Positions 11,010-22,840 are shown, counted from the first letter of the stretch. The stretch: DNA of 64,000 nt from Syngnathus acus (GCF_901709675.1 NC_051088.1:20618693-20682692), one strand, 5' to 3'. Notes: generated from the sequence alone by a model not told the origin. Made by a program: numbers and translations.

Positions 11010-12200
11010 GATATACCAGCAAGGCATTTGTGAATGATGTTTCCCAAAATGATTAAAGAGGATCAAAATGGGTTTATGATAGGATGCCAAGAAATAATAT
11101 ATCCAAACCGTTTTGGATAAACTGAGGCTGTAGACAAGGTTTTCTGCTATCACTGCTTTTCTTTCTACTAGCAATAAAACCTTAGCATTCGTGGTCACGG
11201 CCCATAGATCAATTTCAAGCGGAGGCATAAGGAAACACAAGTATCGTAAAGCTTTGTATACTTATGACGTAATCCTCTTCCCCAATGAATTGAGGTTTTT
11301 GATCCCAGCTTTCCTCGATAATATTAGAAGATTTTCAGGTTTCAAGTAGAAAATGTAAACACCTGCAACATGCTCTTAGATGCGAAGGAAAGATTGGAAT
11401 GTGTTGGTCATTTGGGTGTTGAAATTGTCACCTCGGAGATGATATTGTGAGTATAGCCAATACTCCAATAATGACATCTACTGTCTATTCAGGTGAATCG
11501 ATAGATGGTCAGGGCTTCTAATTTCCCTGATGGGCATAATTATATTTTACAAAATAAACATCCTCCCCAAGTTCTTTTATTGGTGTCTTTACTGTCTGAG
11601 TTCAGAATGAGAATAGTCAATGAATCAATTTTATTATCACTTCATTTGAGGATCTTGTTTCAAAATTTGGTGTACCTTGAAAACCCTTTTGCTTTTATTT
11701 GCAGGGAGATGCCATACAGATTCCTGCATTGTCTGTAATGGAGAAATGGCTAATCTAACATCCATTTAAAAGTGGTATTGTACGTCATTTCTGTAACATG
11801 GCGGGGGCGTTTTGTATGGAAAACTCACACAGTAAACTTAATGCACGGGGAAAGCACTTACGAGGAAACCTTAGAGTAGAACAAATGGCCATCAGTATGT
11901 TATGGAATGGCAACCCACGTCTGGCTAATGACAGGAAATACTGTAGTAACTGTGTAATAGCTATGATGCTAATATTCCAGACACGTGTACTATAGAACGT
12001 GATGAAAACAAGGCAGCAGTGTCCCGCTGTTTATGGAATTGTCCTAGGCTACAGGAATTTCTGGAAGTCAGAGCAATGATATATATATGTCATTTTCCAT
12101 CTTAAGGTGGGACAGCCTGTGTGCTGTGATGTGTTTAAGTAACGCTTGGAAATGCAGACCTGAATGAATTTATTCGTTTTAGTGGGTGTAAAAACGTGCA
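11010..12200 (+). pseudogene. L1-like LINE ORF2 fossil, internally deleted
   Basis: Translation in shifting plus-strand frames recovers the expected order of the L1 reverse transcriptase and downstream region. It gives KEDQNGFM (block DQ.GF), then GCRQGFLLSLLFFLLAIKPLA-type residues at about 11128-11190 (canonical RQGCPLSPLLFALAIEPLA). Next come HKYRKALYTYDVILF (canonical YADDVLLF, with the catalytic Asp pair damaged), SGFK, a LGV motif, a KINILPKFFY motif at about 11550 (canonical KMNILPK.LY) and FWNCPRLQEF-like residues near 12035. The LDAEKAFDRVEW block between the first two is missing, so about 300 bp have been lost. Frameshifts and stops abound, so it is dead. Confidence 0.7.
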
Positions 12201-12779
12201 TATTTATATGTATGGAAGTTAAATTTGATGGGAAATAGATTCATGGTACCAACTGCCCGATTCACTTCTAAACCACTGTGCAGCTAAGGCTGCCCTGTCA
12301 TCTCTCCTTGATACTTCACGTGATTGTGACTTTATTGATTCCTAAATTAGCTGTGTCTGAACTAATTTTAGTTTGTTACAAAACATTTTGCCTTTGAAAT
12401 GCCACAGACAGGCTTTCACACACAAGCACATGCAAAAATAAATAAAACTCAAATAAGACTGTTAAAATACATTTTATGGATATACTGGACTGGATTGCTC
12501 GGACGATAATGTCTCTCCATTGCAATAAAACGAAGAAGCAGATTCACTATTGCCTAAATTGCTTCATTAAATTCATTTATTCATTTTCAATTGTATTTTT
12601 ATTGAATTCAGTTCAGTCTTTCATTAGATGTACATAAAATGTCTTATACACTCTTTAAGGTTTTGGCCCTGCACTTTGGATCAAGATTTTGATCTAACAA
12701 TGGGTTAAAACTGCCAACGCTGACAAATTAACGCTAACAAGCAATGGCTTCAGGATACCAGTGCTTAACACTAATTTTA

Positions 12780-12990
12780 ATTTTCCGAGAAGAGGAAGCA
12801 GCAAATTCCCCCTGTTAGGAGTTGCCACAGCAAGTCATTCACATGATTTGTTTGGCACAATTCATACTCCGGATGCCCTTCCTGACACAACGCACCCATT
12901 TTCCGTGGGTGGGCCATCTACCCTGACCGAGTCCGGTCTGTGTCCAAGGTCAGTGGTGTAAGTCACCAAGCCGACCTGCCATTGCCAGTG
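12780..12990 (+). repeat. Degenerate dispersed repeat
   Basis: Contains GGAGTTGCCACAGCAAGTCA, then CTCCGGATGCCCTTCCTGAC and a CCGACCTGCC end. I recognise this phrase order from a repeat common in fish genomes, but not its class. No coding content. Confidence 0.45.
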
Positions 12991-15274
12991 TAGAATGCAT
13001 ACAATTTTTTTCATTTTAAATGGAAATTTACAGTACGTATAGTCCTTTTAAAATACATATTCTCACTCAGTTTTGTGTTGTGCCAAGGTTAACTATTGTT
13101 GCTGTAGAAGAACGGTGAATGTGCCACTCTAACAAAACCCAGCCAGGCCCTGCCAGTAAAACTGGAGTTGAACCGCAAGTGGAAGAGAAGGTTCCCAGAT
13201 GCACACTCCAGGAATGAGCCTGGAGATATATAAATTCATCCCATTCACTATCCAGATTCACGGCAACTCTCAAATTCAGAGATGCCATAGTGGTTTGTCC
13301 TATAACTCAATTGACAAGAAAACAAAACATCTCATCATCTGTCAGAAGCATATTAAATGTTGCGTCACACTTGCTGAAGTCGTTTGTGAAGTTGCTCAAT
13401 TTGAGGGAAAGCATGAGAGTTAGGGGACCAGTCAGATGGGAAAGTGGGTCAACTGGCACGTTCCCATCAAAAGCCAAGGCCTCATCTCCATCACCTAGCT
13501 GTTTGGATTGGCTTAACATAACTGGAGACCGCAACACATGTTGGGAGAAAAGAAAAGACGAGCACGTTTTGAGCCATGAAAGAGCTAATTTAAGAGCCGT
13601 GTTGTTTTAGCACCGCTCCTAGCGAAAGGAGGAAAAAGCAGCAGGATTCCCAAGCCACTGCCCAAGAGATACTGCTATGCATTCCCGATGTTGGCTTGAT
13701 CACAGGCGTTCATCTAAGAGGCTGCACGGTGTCTGCATTTATTTAAAAAGTCAACAAATTGCTTTTCTTCAAACAAAATAACTTCAATTTGTTTGAAAGA
13801 TTTTTACCCACCGCAAATGAACAAGTGAACTTACATAAATCTCTTCCAAGTTTAAACTGTCAGCATCAGAAATCATTTAAACAGGCAATGTTTTAAAACA
13901 TCTAACTGGAAAGGTTCCACACTATATAACGACGTAATAGTAGGCCACATTCACATCTAAATTGATTTTTCAATGAACTGTGGAAGGAAAAATTGTGCAG
14001 ATTCATTTTAACTGCCATTCTGCTGGTGTCATTACTGAATTTTGTGGAGGGGGGATTATTTTAATTTAGACCAAATGACATTTTCATAAGTTGAACTTTG
14101 ACACTTTATACTGCCGTGGACTCTTATTTAAGTAATAAAGTCACCCACAGATGGTTAGACAGTCCCAATAAAGTATCTATAATACAATGGAGTGACGGCG
14201 GATTACGGAGGCACTCGCTGCCTGCTGTTCTCATCGACTTTTGCTTCCCCCGAAGAAGGAATCTTGAGATCCCATTAGGCCTGTGACCTGCAGCGTGGGA
14301 GTAATGACTCCACGGACGCACTTTTAATGTGCACCTAAACACACTATTCAAACTTGCCGCCATATTGCGACCAATCGTGGGTGTTCGTCAGGAACCCAAG
14401 AGGTTTTGTCTCATTGTAAAGTCATCAGAGGGTGGGCGAAGCAGCAGGATGCCTCAGACCTGGTCCTCATGTTTGACTCTTTCCACAAGCTTGTTATGAC
14501 TCTAGCAGGCACGTCCTGCCCACTCGACACCCCTTAGGTAGAGACGCAGTGACGCAGAGAGTGAAAAACCCCCCAAAGAAAATAGATTGACAGGTTTGGA
14601 TTTAAAAAACGGATACTCGTGTTGAAAGCAAACATCTCTCCAAAAGAGTTGATGATACAAGAAAGTGCTTACATAGAAAACTGATGGCACTTAAGTGTCT
14701 TATCTCATCTGCACTCATCTGCACCCCAGCAGCATTATTATAGAAATGGCATTATCTCTAAAATAAGAAGTTTGTTTTAATATTAAATCAATTAAACATT
14801 TGCGACTGAGAACACATTTCATGGAAAATATATAAAACTGTTGGAACCAATTGTGGTTCAGCATCAAATTTAAAACATTTAAGTATATTTAGCATCAATA
14901 TTTGAAGCGGAAATCAACAGTCTTCAAATTGGCTCCTTTAAAAAAAGCATTTTAGGTGCCATATAAAACTATCACTTAGGGAAGACAACATTAGCAAGTG
15001 TCAAAACCTGCTTCTCAAATACATAGTTTTACAGGCAACTTACTGCAAACAGAAAATATCACAATGCATTTTTAAAGTTATCCTCTTCATCACTAGGGGG
15101 CAGTATGGCCCCACCACTCTTATAACCCAAGAGGTAAAAAAGAATGTGAACTTGAAACCTTTCAAACCATAAACACTGTGGCAAATGCTAAATTGAAGTG
15201 CATTCTGGTGATTGGAGTGCTATTTATTATAAAGGTCCGATATAAACCAGATTTTAAATGACTTTGCGTTATTG
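12991..15274. other. Unique DNA, no gene seen
   Basis: Only short unrelated open frames. A CTCF-like motif lies at 15090-15104. Several segments are strongly AT-rich (13740-14000, 14750-14960). Confidence 0.4.
15090..15104 (+). promoter_or_regulatory. CTCF-like motif
   Basis: TCACTAGGGGGCAGT fits the vertebrate CTCF core (CCASYAGRKGGCRSY) at 14 of 15 positions. It lies 180 bp left of the hAT-bounded satellite. Motif match only; binding is not shown. Confidence 0.4.
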
Positions 15275-15282
15275 CCAATACC
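15275..15282. repeat. Target-site duplication, left copy
   Basis: CCAATACC, repeated exactly at 21957-21964 on the other side of the element. Eight bases is the length made by hAT transposases. Confidence 0.8.
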
Positions 15283-15326
15283 CAGTGACGTGTGGTGAGA
15301 TTCATGACTGGGGAGGCACTGACTAC

Positions 15327-18300
15327 AAAAGTAAGCTTTTTTTCTTCTTCAGAAATCTTCTTTGTCCCATTACAACACACAACCTAAGGAGATGCTGGAT
15401 TCATTCCTTCCACTTCGCTGTGCTTCCTACAGCACGAGGCTCCAGGGAAGTCAAACAAAGTACCGAGAGGGAACTCACCTGTATTGCAACACCTGTGGAG
15501 GGAATGGCTGAAAAAGAAACCCTACTCTACAACGCCTAGGTCCCGGTGCATCCTCGGCCTAGTCACCTAAGCTGGACTAGGGGATGTGAGTATTAAGGGT
15601 AAGAATTTGGAACCTGTGCCAATCGGCCATTTAGGGTCCAACATTAACGTGTGTGGTGCAATGTGCTGTTGCATGAGCGAGGCTAACCCTCATAGAAGAC
15701 TGAGCCTCGATTAAGGTCCTTCCGCTCTGGACCACCACACCCTGCGTGCATTGTCCCTAGAGTCGGAACCCAGGGGGGCCGCATACGTACCCCCTGAGTC
15801 GCATTGACCCTTCGTTAACACCGCTAGGTATCCAGGTCAAGCCACTCAGGGCAGAAGAGCTGGGGATCGATCCTCCCCGATCAGAGTGAGAACCAGCCGC
15901 GGTGAACCGCTGCCTTTCTCCTCTGATCAGGGTTCAAGAGCACTGGAGCCAGCCCTGACTAAGCAGTGCCTCCCCAGTGCTCTCCTCCCGGTTGTACCTG
16001 CAAAAAAAAGCTTCTTTCTTCTTGAGCAATCTTCTTTCTCCCATGTCAACGCATGACCTGAGGAGATGCTGGAGCCATTCCTCCAACAGCACGAGGCTCC
16101 AGGGAAGTCAAACAAAGTACCTAGAGGGAACTCACCTGTATTGCAACACCTGTGGAGGGAATGGCTGAAAAAGAAACCCTACTCTACAACGCCTAGGTCC
16201 CGGTGCATCCTCGGCCTAGTCACCTAAGCTGGACTAGGGGATGTGAGTATTAAGGGTAAGAATTTGGAACCTGTGCCAATCGGCCATTTAGGGTCCAACA
16301 TTAACGTGTGTGGTGCAATGTGCTGTTGCATGAGCGAGGCTAACCCTCATAGAAGACTGAGCCTCGATTAAGGTCCTTCCGCTCTGGACCACCACACCCT
16401 GCGTGCATTGTCCCTAGAGTCGGAACCCAGGGGGGCCGCATACGTACCCCCTGAGTCGCATTGACCCTTCGTTAACACCGCTAGGTATCCAGGTCAAGCC
16501 ACTCAGGGCAGAAGAGCTGGGGATCAATCCACCCCGATCAGAGTGAGAACCAGCCGCGGTGAACCGCTGCCTTTCTCCTCCGATCAGGGTCCAAGAGCAC
16601 TGGAGCCAGCCCTGACTAAGCAGTGCCTCCCCAGTGCTCTCCTCCCGGTTGTACCTGCAAAAAAAAGCTTCTTTCTTCTTGAGCAATCTTCTTTCTCCCA
16701 TGTCAACGCATGACCTGAGGAGATGCTGGAGCCATTCCTCCAACAGCACGAGGCTCCAGGGAAGTCAAACAAAGTACCTAGAGGGAACTCACCTGTGTTG
16801 CAACACCTGTGGAGGGAATGGCTGAAAAAGAAACCCTACTCTACAACGCCTAGGTCCCGGTGCATCCTCGGCCTAGTCACCTAAGCTGGACTAGGGGATG
16901 TGAGTATTAGGGGTAAGAATTTGGTACCTGTGCCAATCGGCCATTTAGGGTCCAACATTAACGAGTGTGGTGCAATGTGGTGCAATGTGCTGTTGCATGA
17001 GCGAGGCTAACCCTCATAGAAGACTGAGCCTCGATTAAGGTCCTTCCGCTCTGGACCACCACACCCTGCGTGCATTGTCCCTAGAGTCGGAACCCAGGGG
17101 GGCCGCATACGTACCCCCTGAGTTGCATTGACCTTTCGTTAACACCGCTAGGTATCCAGGTCAAGCCACTCAGGGCAGAAGAGCTGGGGATCGATCCTCC
17201 CCGATCAGAGTAGGCCAGCCGCGGTGAACCGCTGCCTTTCTCCTCTGATCAGGGTTCAAGAGCACTGGAGCCAGCCCTGACTAAGCAGTGCCTCCCCAGT
17301 GCTCTCCTCCCGGTTGTACCTGCAAAAAAAAGCTTCTTTCTTCTTGAGCAATCTTCTTTCTCCCACGTCAACGCATGACCTGAGGAGATGCTGGAGCCAT
17401 TCCTCCAACAGCACAAGGCTCCAGGGAAGTCAAACAAAGTACCTAGAGGGAACTCACCTGTGTTGCAACACCTGTGGAGGGAATGGCTGAAAAAGAAACC
17501 CTACTCTACAACGCCTAGGTCCCGGTGCATCCTCGGCCTAGTCACCTAAGCTGGACTAGGGGATGTGAGTATTAGGGGTAAGAATTTGGTACCTGTGCCA
17601 ATCGGCCATTTAGGGTCCAACATTAACGAGTGTGGTGCAATGTGGTGCAATGTGCTGTTGCATGAGCGAGGCTAACCCTCATAGAAGACTGAGCCTCGAT
17701 TAAGGTCCTTCCGCTCTGGACCACCACACCCTGCGTGCATTGTCCCTAGAGTCGGAACCCAGGGGGGCCGCATACGTACCCCCTGAGTTGCATTGACCCT
17801 TCGTTAACACCGCTAGGTATCCAGGTCAAGCCACTCAGGGCAGAAGAGCTGGGGATCGATCCTCCCCGATCAGAGTAGGCCAGCCGCGGTGAACCGCTGC
17901 CTTTCTCCTCTGATCAGGGTTCAAGAGCACTGGAGCCAGCCCTGACTAAGCAGTGCCTCCCCAGTGCTCTCCTCCCGGTTGTACCTGCAAAAAAAAGCTT
18001 CTTTCTTCTTGAGCAATCTTCTTTCTCCCATGTCAACGCATGACCTGAGGAGATGCTGGAGCCATTCCTCCAACAGCACGAGGCTCCAGGGAAGTCAAAC
18101 AAAGTACCTAGAGGGAACTCACCTGTGTTGCAACACCTGTGGAGGGAATGGCTGAAAAAGAAACCCTACTCTACAACGCCTAGGTCCCGGTGCATCCTCG
18201 GCCTAGTCACCTAAGCTGGACTAGGGGATGTGAGTATTAGGGGTAAGAATTTGGTACCTGTGCCAATCGGCCATTTAGGGTCCAACATTAACGAGTGTGG

Positions 18301-20745
18301 TGCAATGTGGTGCAATGTGCTGTTGCATGAGCGAGGCTAACCCTCATAGAAGACTGAGCCTCGATTAAGGTCCTTCCGCTCTGGACCACCACACCCTGCG
18401 TGCATTGTCCCTAGAGTCGGAACCCAGGGGGGCCGCATACGTACCCCCTGAGTTGCATTGACCCTTCGTTAACACCGCTAGGTATCCAGGTCAAGCCACT
18501 CAGGGCAGAAGAGCTGGGGATCGATCCTCCCCGATCAGAGTAGGCCAGCCGCGGTGAACCGCTGCCTTTCTCCTCTGATCAGGGTTCAAGAGCACTGGAG
18601 CCAGCCCTGACTAAGCAGTGCCTCCCCAGTGCTCTCCTCCCGGTTGTACCTGCAAAAAAAAGCTTCTTTCTTCTTGAGCAATCTTCTTTCTCCCATGTCA
18701 ACGCATGACCTGGGGAGATGCTGGAGCCATTCCTCCAACAGCACGAGGCTCCAGGGAAGTCAAACAAAGTACCTAGAGGGAACTCACCTGTGTTGCAACA
18801 CCTGTGGAGGGAATGGCTGAAAAAGAAACCCTACTCTACAACGCCTAGGTCCCGGTGCATCCTCGGCCTAGTCACCTAAGCTGGACTAGGGGATGTGAGT
18901 ATTAGGGGTAAGAATTTGGTACCTGTGCCAATCGGCCATTTAGGGTCCAACATTAACGAGTGTGGTGCAATGTGGTGCAATGTGCTGTTGCATGAGCGAG
19001 GCTAACCCTCATAGAAGACTGAGCCTCGATTAAGGTCCTTCCGCTCTGGACCACCACACCCTGCGTGCATTGTCCCTAGAGTCGGAACCCAGGGGGGCCG
19101 CATACGTACCCCCTGAGTTGCATTGACCCTTCGTTAACACCGCTAGGTATCCAGGTCAAGCCACTCAGGGCAGAAGAGCTGGGGATCGATCCTCCCCGAT
19201 CAGAGTAGGCCAGCTGCGGTGAACCGCTGCCTTTCTCCTCTGATCAGGGTTCAAGAGCACTGGAGCCAGCCCTGACTAAGCAGTGCCTCCCCAGTGCTCT
19301 CCTCCCGGTTGTACCTGCAAAAAAAAGCTTCTTTCTTCTTGAGCAATCTTCTTTCTCCCATGTCAACGCATGACCTGAGGAGATGCTGGAGCCATTCCTC
19401 CAACAGCACGAGGCTCCAGGGAAGTCAAACAAAGTACCTAGAGGGAACTCACCTGTGTTGCAACACCTGTGGAGGGAATGGCTGAAAAAGAAACCCTACT
19501 CTACAACGCCTAGGTCCCGGTGCATCCTCGGCCTAGTCACCTAAGCTGGACTAGGGGATGTGAGTATTAGGGGTAAGAATTTGGTACCTGTGCCAATCGG
19601 CCATTTAGGGTCCAACATTAACGAGTGTGGTGCAATGTGGTGCAATGTGCTGTTGCATGAGCGAGGCTAACCCTCATAGAAGACTGAGCCTCGATTAAGG
19701 TCCTTCCGCTCTGGACCACCACACCCTGCGTGCATTGTCCCTAGAGTCGGAACCCAGGGGGGCCGCATACGTACCCCCTGAGTTGCATTGACCCTTCGTT
19801 AACACCGCTAGGTATCCAGGTCAAGCCACTCAGGGCAGAAGAGCTGGGGATCGATCCTCCCCGATCAGAGTAGGCCAGCTGCGGTGAACCGCTGCCTTTC
19901 TCCTCTGATCAGGGTTCAAGAGCACTGGAGCCAGCCCTGACTAAGCAGTGCCTCCCCAGTGCTCTCCTCCCGGTTGTACCTGCAAAAAAAAGCTTCTTTC
20001 TTCTTGAGCAATCTTCTTTCTCCCATGTCAACGCATGACCTGAGGAGATGCTGGAGCCATTCCTCCAACTTTGCTGTGCTTCCTCCAGCACGAGGCTCCA
20101 GGGAAGTCAAACAAAGTACCTAGAGGGAACTCACCTGTATTGCAATACCTGTGGAGGGAATGGCTGAAAAAGAAACCCTACTCTACAACGCCTAGGTCCC
20201 GGTGCATCCTCGGCCTAGTCACCTAAGCTGGACTAGGGGATGTGAGTATTAGGGGTAAGAATTTGGAACCTGTGCCAATCAGCCATTTAGGGTCCAACAT
20301 TAACGTGTGTGGTGCAATGTGCTGTTGCATGAGCGAGGCTAACCCTCATAGAAGACTGAGTCTCGATTAAGGTCCTTCCCCTGAGTCGCATTGACCCTTC
20401 GTTAACACCGCTAGGTATCCGGGTCAAGCCACTCAGGGCAGAAGAGCTGGGGATCAATTCACCCCAATCAGATTGAGAACCAGCCGCGGTGAACCGCTGC
20501 TTTTCTCCTTCAATTAGGGTCCAAGAGCATTGGAGGCCCCGAGCACTTACACCCTGAGTCACCTTGACCCTTCGTTAACACCGCTAGGTATCCAGGTCAA
20601 GCCACTCAAGGCAGAAGAGCTCAGGATCATGCTCCTTCCTTATTGAGCAATCTCCTTCGTTCCATTACAACGCACAACCTAAGGAGATGCTGGATTTATT
20701 CCTTCCACTTCCCTGTGCTTCATACACCGCAAGGCCCCAGGGAAA
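15327..20745 (+). repeat. Satellite array inside the hAT-like element (about 8.5 units)
   Basis: Cutting at the conserved GCAAAAAAAAGCTTCTTT, units begin at about 15327, 16000, 16657, 17322, 17987, 18652, 19317 and 19982. A partial, rearranged unit runs to about 20745. The five inner units (16657-19981) are 665 bp each and nearly identical. Unit 2 is 657 bp. Unit 1 and the right-end units carry a 17-bp segment (CTTCGCTGTGCTTCCTA type) that the others lack. Units 3-7 share a 10-bp duplication (TGGTGCAATG twice), GAGTAGGCC in place of GAGTGAGAACC, and AACGAGTG in place of AACGTGTG. The 60-111 codon frames that recur every 665 bp are consequences of the repeat. Confidence 0.95.
15879..15983. repeat. 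Paired stem-forming inverted repeats within each satellite unit
   Basis: In unit 1, GATCAGAG (15879-15886) pairs with CTCTGATC (15921-15928) around an inner GCGGTGAACCGC hairpin. Immediately after, AGAGCACTGG (15937-15946) pairs with CCAGTGCTCT (15974-15983). The second stem is perfect and is kept in every full unit. The first is weakened in units with the GAGTAGG or CCGATC changes. A structural or purely fortuitous role is equally open. Confidence 0.6.
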
Positions 20746-20965
20746 GCCAACATGTTGTTGTTGCCAGAGGGTCACTATTTTAGAGTTCAGTTGCGTACAA
20801 AAGTTTCTTATTCATTTCATTTAGATTTTTTTAGGTGTGGGGGGGGGGATTTTATTTATCTTTGCTTTAAATTAGGATTAGGGTTAACCAAAATTAAATT
20901 CAAATCGGTCATCCCTTATTTGGAATATTATTGTAATAATTGCACATTCACTAAATTAAGAATAC

Positions 20966-21956
20966 AAGTGACGTGCGGTGAGGTTCATAACTGGGGAGGC
21001 ACTGACGTCCCCCCACTTGTAAAAAAATATCCGGCAACTAACTGTCACAAAAATGTTGGGGAACTAGTGTGGCTTATTCATTATTTAATTTGAACTATTT
21101 TAATTAAAATCTCATATCAGCAGTCTTCACACATATAAATACTCAATAAAGCACAAGTAAAAAACTTGTTTTAGATCGTGCGTACCACTCCGTTCCAAAA
21201 TCCCGTTGTCAAATCAAACCTTTTAACTCCGAAGTTGCTCTTCCTTTACTGCTGACCTCCTGCTTCGACCGAAAATCCATAGTTGAAAATCGTTTGGATA
21301 TGTAATCCTCCATTGTCAAACAAAATGTAAAAACCGGGGAAAAAAACCCTGAATGTAAAACGAAATGATTGGACGACTGCTCCACAGGTGCTCACTGTAA
21401 ATTTAATCCGGAGATCTCTTATTCTACAGGTAGGCGCATCAAGCATCGGGATCACTAGCACCCCCTGCCGTAAGGCTGGAGAACAACGTCTCGAACCCTC
21501 GTAAAGTCAGTTTTCAAAGCCGTTTTGTTCATATTAAGAAACATGACATTACAGACAGATGACAAAAAACACTAGATATTCAATACATCAGCTTAACTAC
21601 GGACATTTGTTAATATAGCCACAGTGTTTGAACACTTAAACAGCGACATAAAGACAGAGTAGTTCTGTCTAACTGCATAGCCTGTCAACATAGGCAGCCT
21701 CAGAGGAGGCTAGGCAGGAAGATGGCTTTAAAATTAAAATAAAAATGAAAAATAAAATTAGAAAAAAAATTATAAAAATAAAAAATAAAATTGGTTTTAA
21801 AATAACTATAAAAATTCTGCGATTTTGGTTCAAAATGATACAAAACGATTGAGATTAAAAGGGAAATGACTTTATAATAAAAACAATTGAATTAGTTTTT
21901 CACCTTTTCATGATGGCAGGGGAGGCTCCCTTGCCTTCTCTGACCGCACGCCCCTG
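20966..21956 (+). mobile_element. Second hAT-like 5' head and shared 3' body (about 1 kb)
   Basis: AAGTGACGTGCGGTGAGG and a following GGGGAGGCACTGACG at 20966-21006 repeat the element's left terminus. From here to 21956 the sequence would by itself be an ordinary 1-kb non-autonomous hAT element. The 8 bases before it do not match CCAATACC, so the outer pair of ends is the one that was last inserted. An internal AT-rich stretch (21727-21900) and a small inverted GGCAGCCTCAGAGGAGGC are present. Confidence 0.65.
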
Positions 21957-21964
21957 CCAATACC
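21957..21964. repeat. Target-site duplication, right copy
   Basis: CCAATACC, identical to 15275-15282. Confidence 0.8.
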
Positions 21965-22491
21965 ACACTTGTGCCTGCCAGCTAGTTTCATCCATTTTTT
22001 GGAAATTTGTTTAATGTTGTCCAGGACCACCTTGTTTCTTCTTTTCTATAACTTAACACTGAAAAGAAATGTAGGGAGGTGAGTGCATAAACTAAAATGG
22101 TTTGATTAGAATCTTCTCACAAGTTCCAAGATTTTGACTATATGACAGACAAATGTTTTTATCACCAAGCGAAACATTTTAACTGCACACACTGAGACTC
22201 AAGGATCCAGAAATTGAACAGTTGGAGAAACGTGTGCTGGTACTTGGTCCGCACACTTTTCCAGGGCCTCTTCCGAAAAATGAAAGAGGAGAGGATGTGC
22301 ATGTGTGCATGCGTACATGTGTGCGTGTGCATGCAGTTTTGCGTGTGTGAGTAGGAGGGAGTTTAAGCTGACAAATGGACAATATCAAGGCACACGATCT
22401 ATAATAAGCTACGCATGTTTGCGTATATAAGCATTGCGCAAAGCTAAACGTCTGAAATTAATTATGCGCGTGATCTGTAATACGTATACAG
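21965..22491. other. Unique DNA, no gene seen
   Basis: Contains alternating purine-pyrimidine stretches (GTGTGCATGCGTACATGTG type, 22298-22350). No recognisable gene. Confidence 0.4.
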
Positions 22492-22600
22492 TAATCCCTC
22501 GTTATATCACGGTTCACCTTTCACGGCCTCGCTGCTTCACGGATTTTTTTCCCACAGTGCATTGTGTTATGGCTTCAGAAGAAACAGTCAGAGGTGCAGT
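22492..22600 (+). mobile_element. DNA-transposon-derived fragment
   Basis: CAGTAATCCCTCGTTATATC, then CACGGTTCACCTTTCACGGC and TCACGGATTTTTTTCCC. This is a recognisable vertebrate repeat terminus (normally with CGCGG, here decayed by CpG loss to CACGG). I do not assign the superfamily. The 3' end is not found. Confidence 0.5.
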
Positions 22601-22840
22601 GAAATAGGCGTGAGTCACAAGTGCTGTAAACTTTTGTCATGGTATCAGCTTATTACTTTTCTCATTTAACAGATTCTTCAACTTCACACTTACTGCCATC
22701 TTTTTTTATTTACCTCATCACTTATTTATCCTAAGGCGAGGAGTGTGTTAAGTGTGATTTTTAATGACCCGAGTTGCAAGGGAAACCGTCAAGGCCAACA
22801 ATTGTTAACATGTTCGATATTTACGACCACCCATCCTTGT

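Larger units (their letters stand above)
15283..21956 (+). mobile_element. 6.7-kb non-autonomous hAT-like element carrying a satellite array
   Basis: The left end reads CAGTGACGTGTGGTGAGAT. The right end, reverse-complemented, reads CAGGGGCGTGCGGTCAGAG. These are imperfect terminal inverted repeats (CAGNGRCGTGYGGT shared). Perfect 8-bp CCAATACC copies flank them. A second CAGTGAC-type subterminal motif (GGGGAGGCACTGA) lies inside each 5' head, and a GGGAGCCTCCCCTG-like one lies at the 3' end. No transposase frame is present, so mobility would need a source elsewhere. Most of the interior is the tandem array described below. The flanks and ends are seen directly. The hAT assignment follows from the 8-bp duplication and end style. 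Confidence 0.8.

Noticed and set aside
15927-20110. Recurring 62-63 codon frames on both strands every 657-665 bp, and an 111-codon minus frame
   Set aside because: They are copies of one fortuitous frame in the satellite unit, with no domain and no frame selection visible.
15327-20745. CRISPR-like or rRNA/snRNA-type tandem gene cluster
   Set aside because: There are no short repeats with unique spacers, and I could match the unit to no known rRNA, snRNA or tRNA gene. The setting is a fish genome.
20868-20890. Telomere-like TTAGGATTAGGGTTAACC
   Set aside because: Only one exact TTAGGG; too short to be an interstitial telomeric array.
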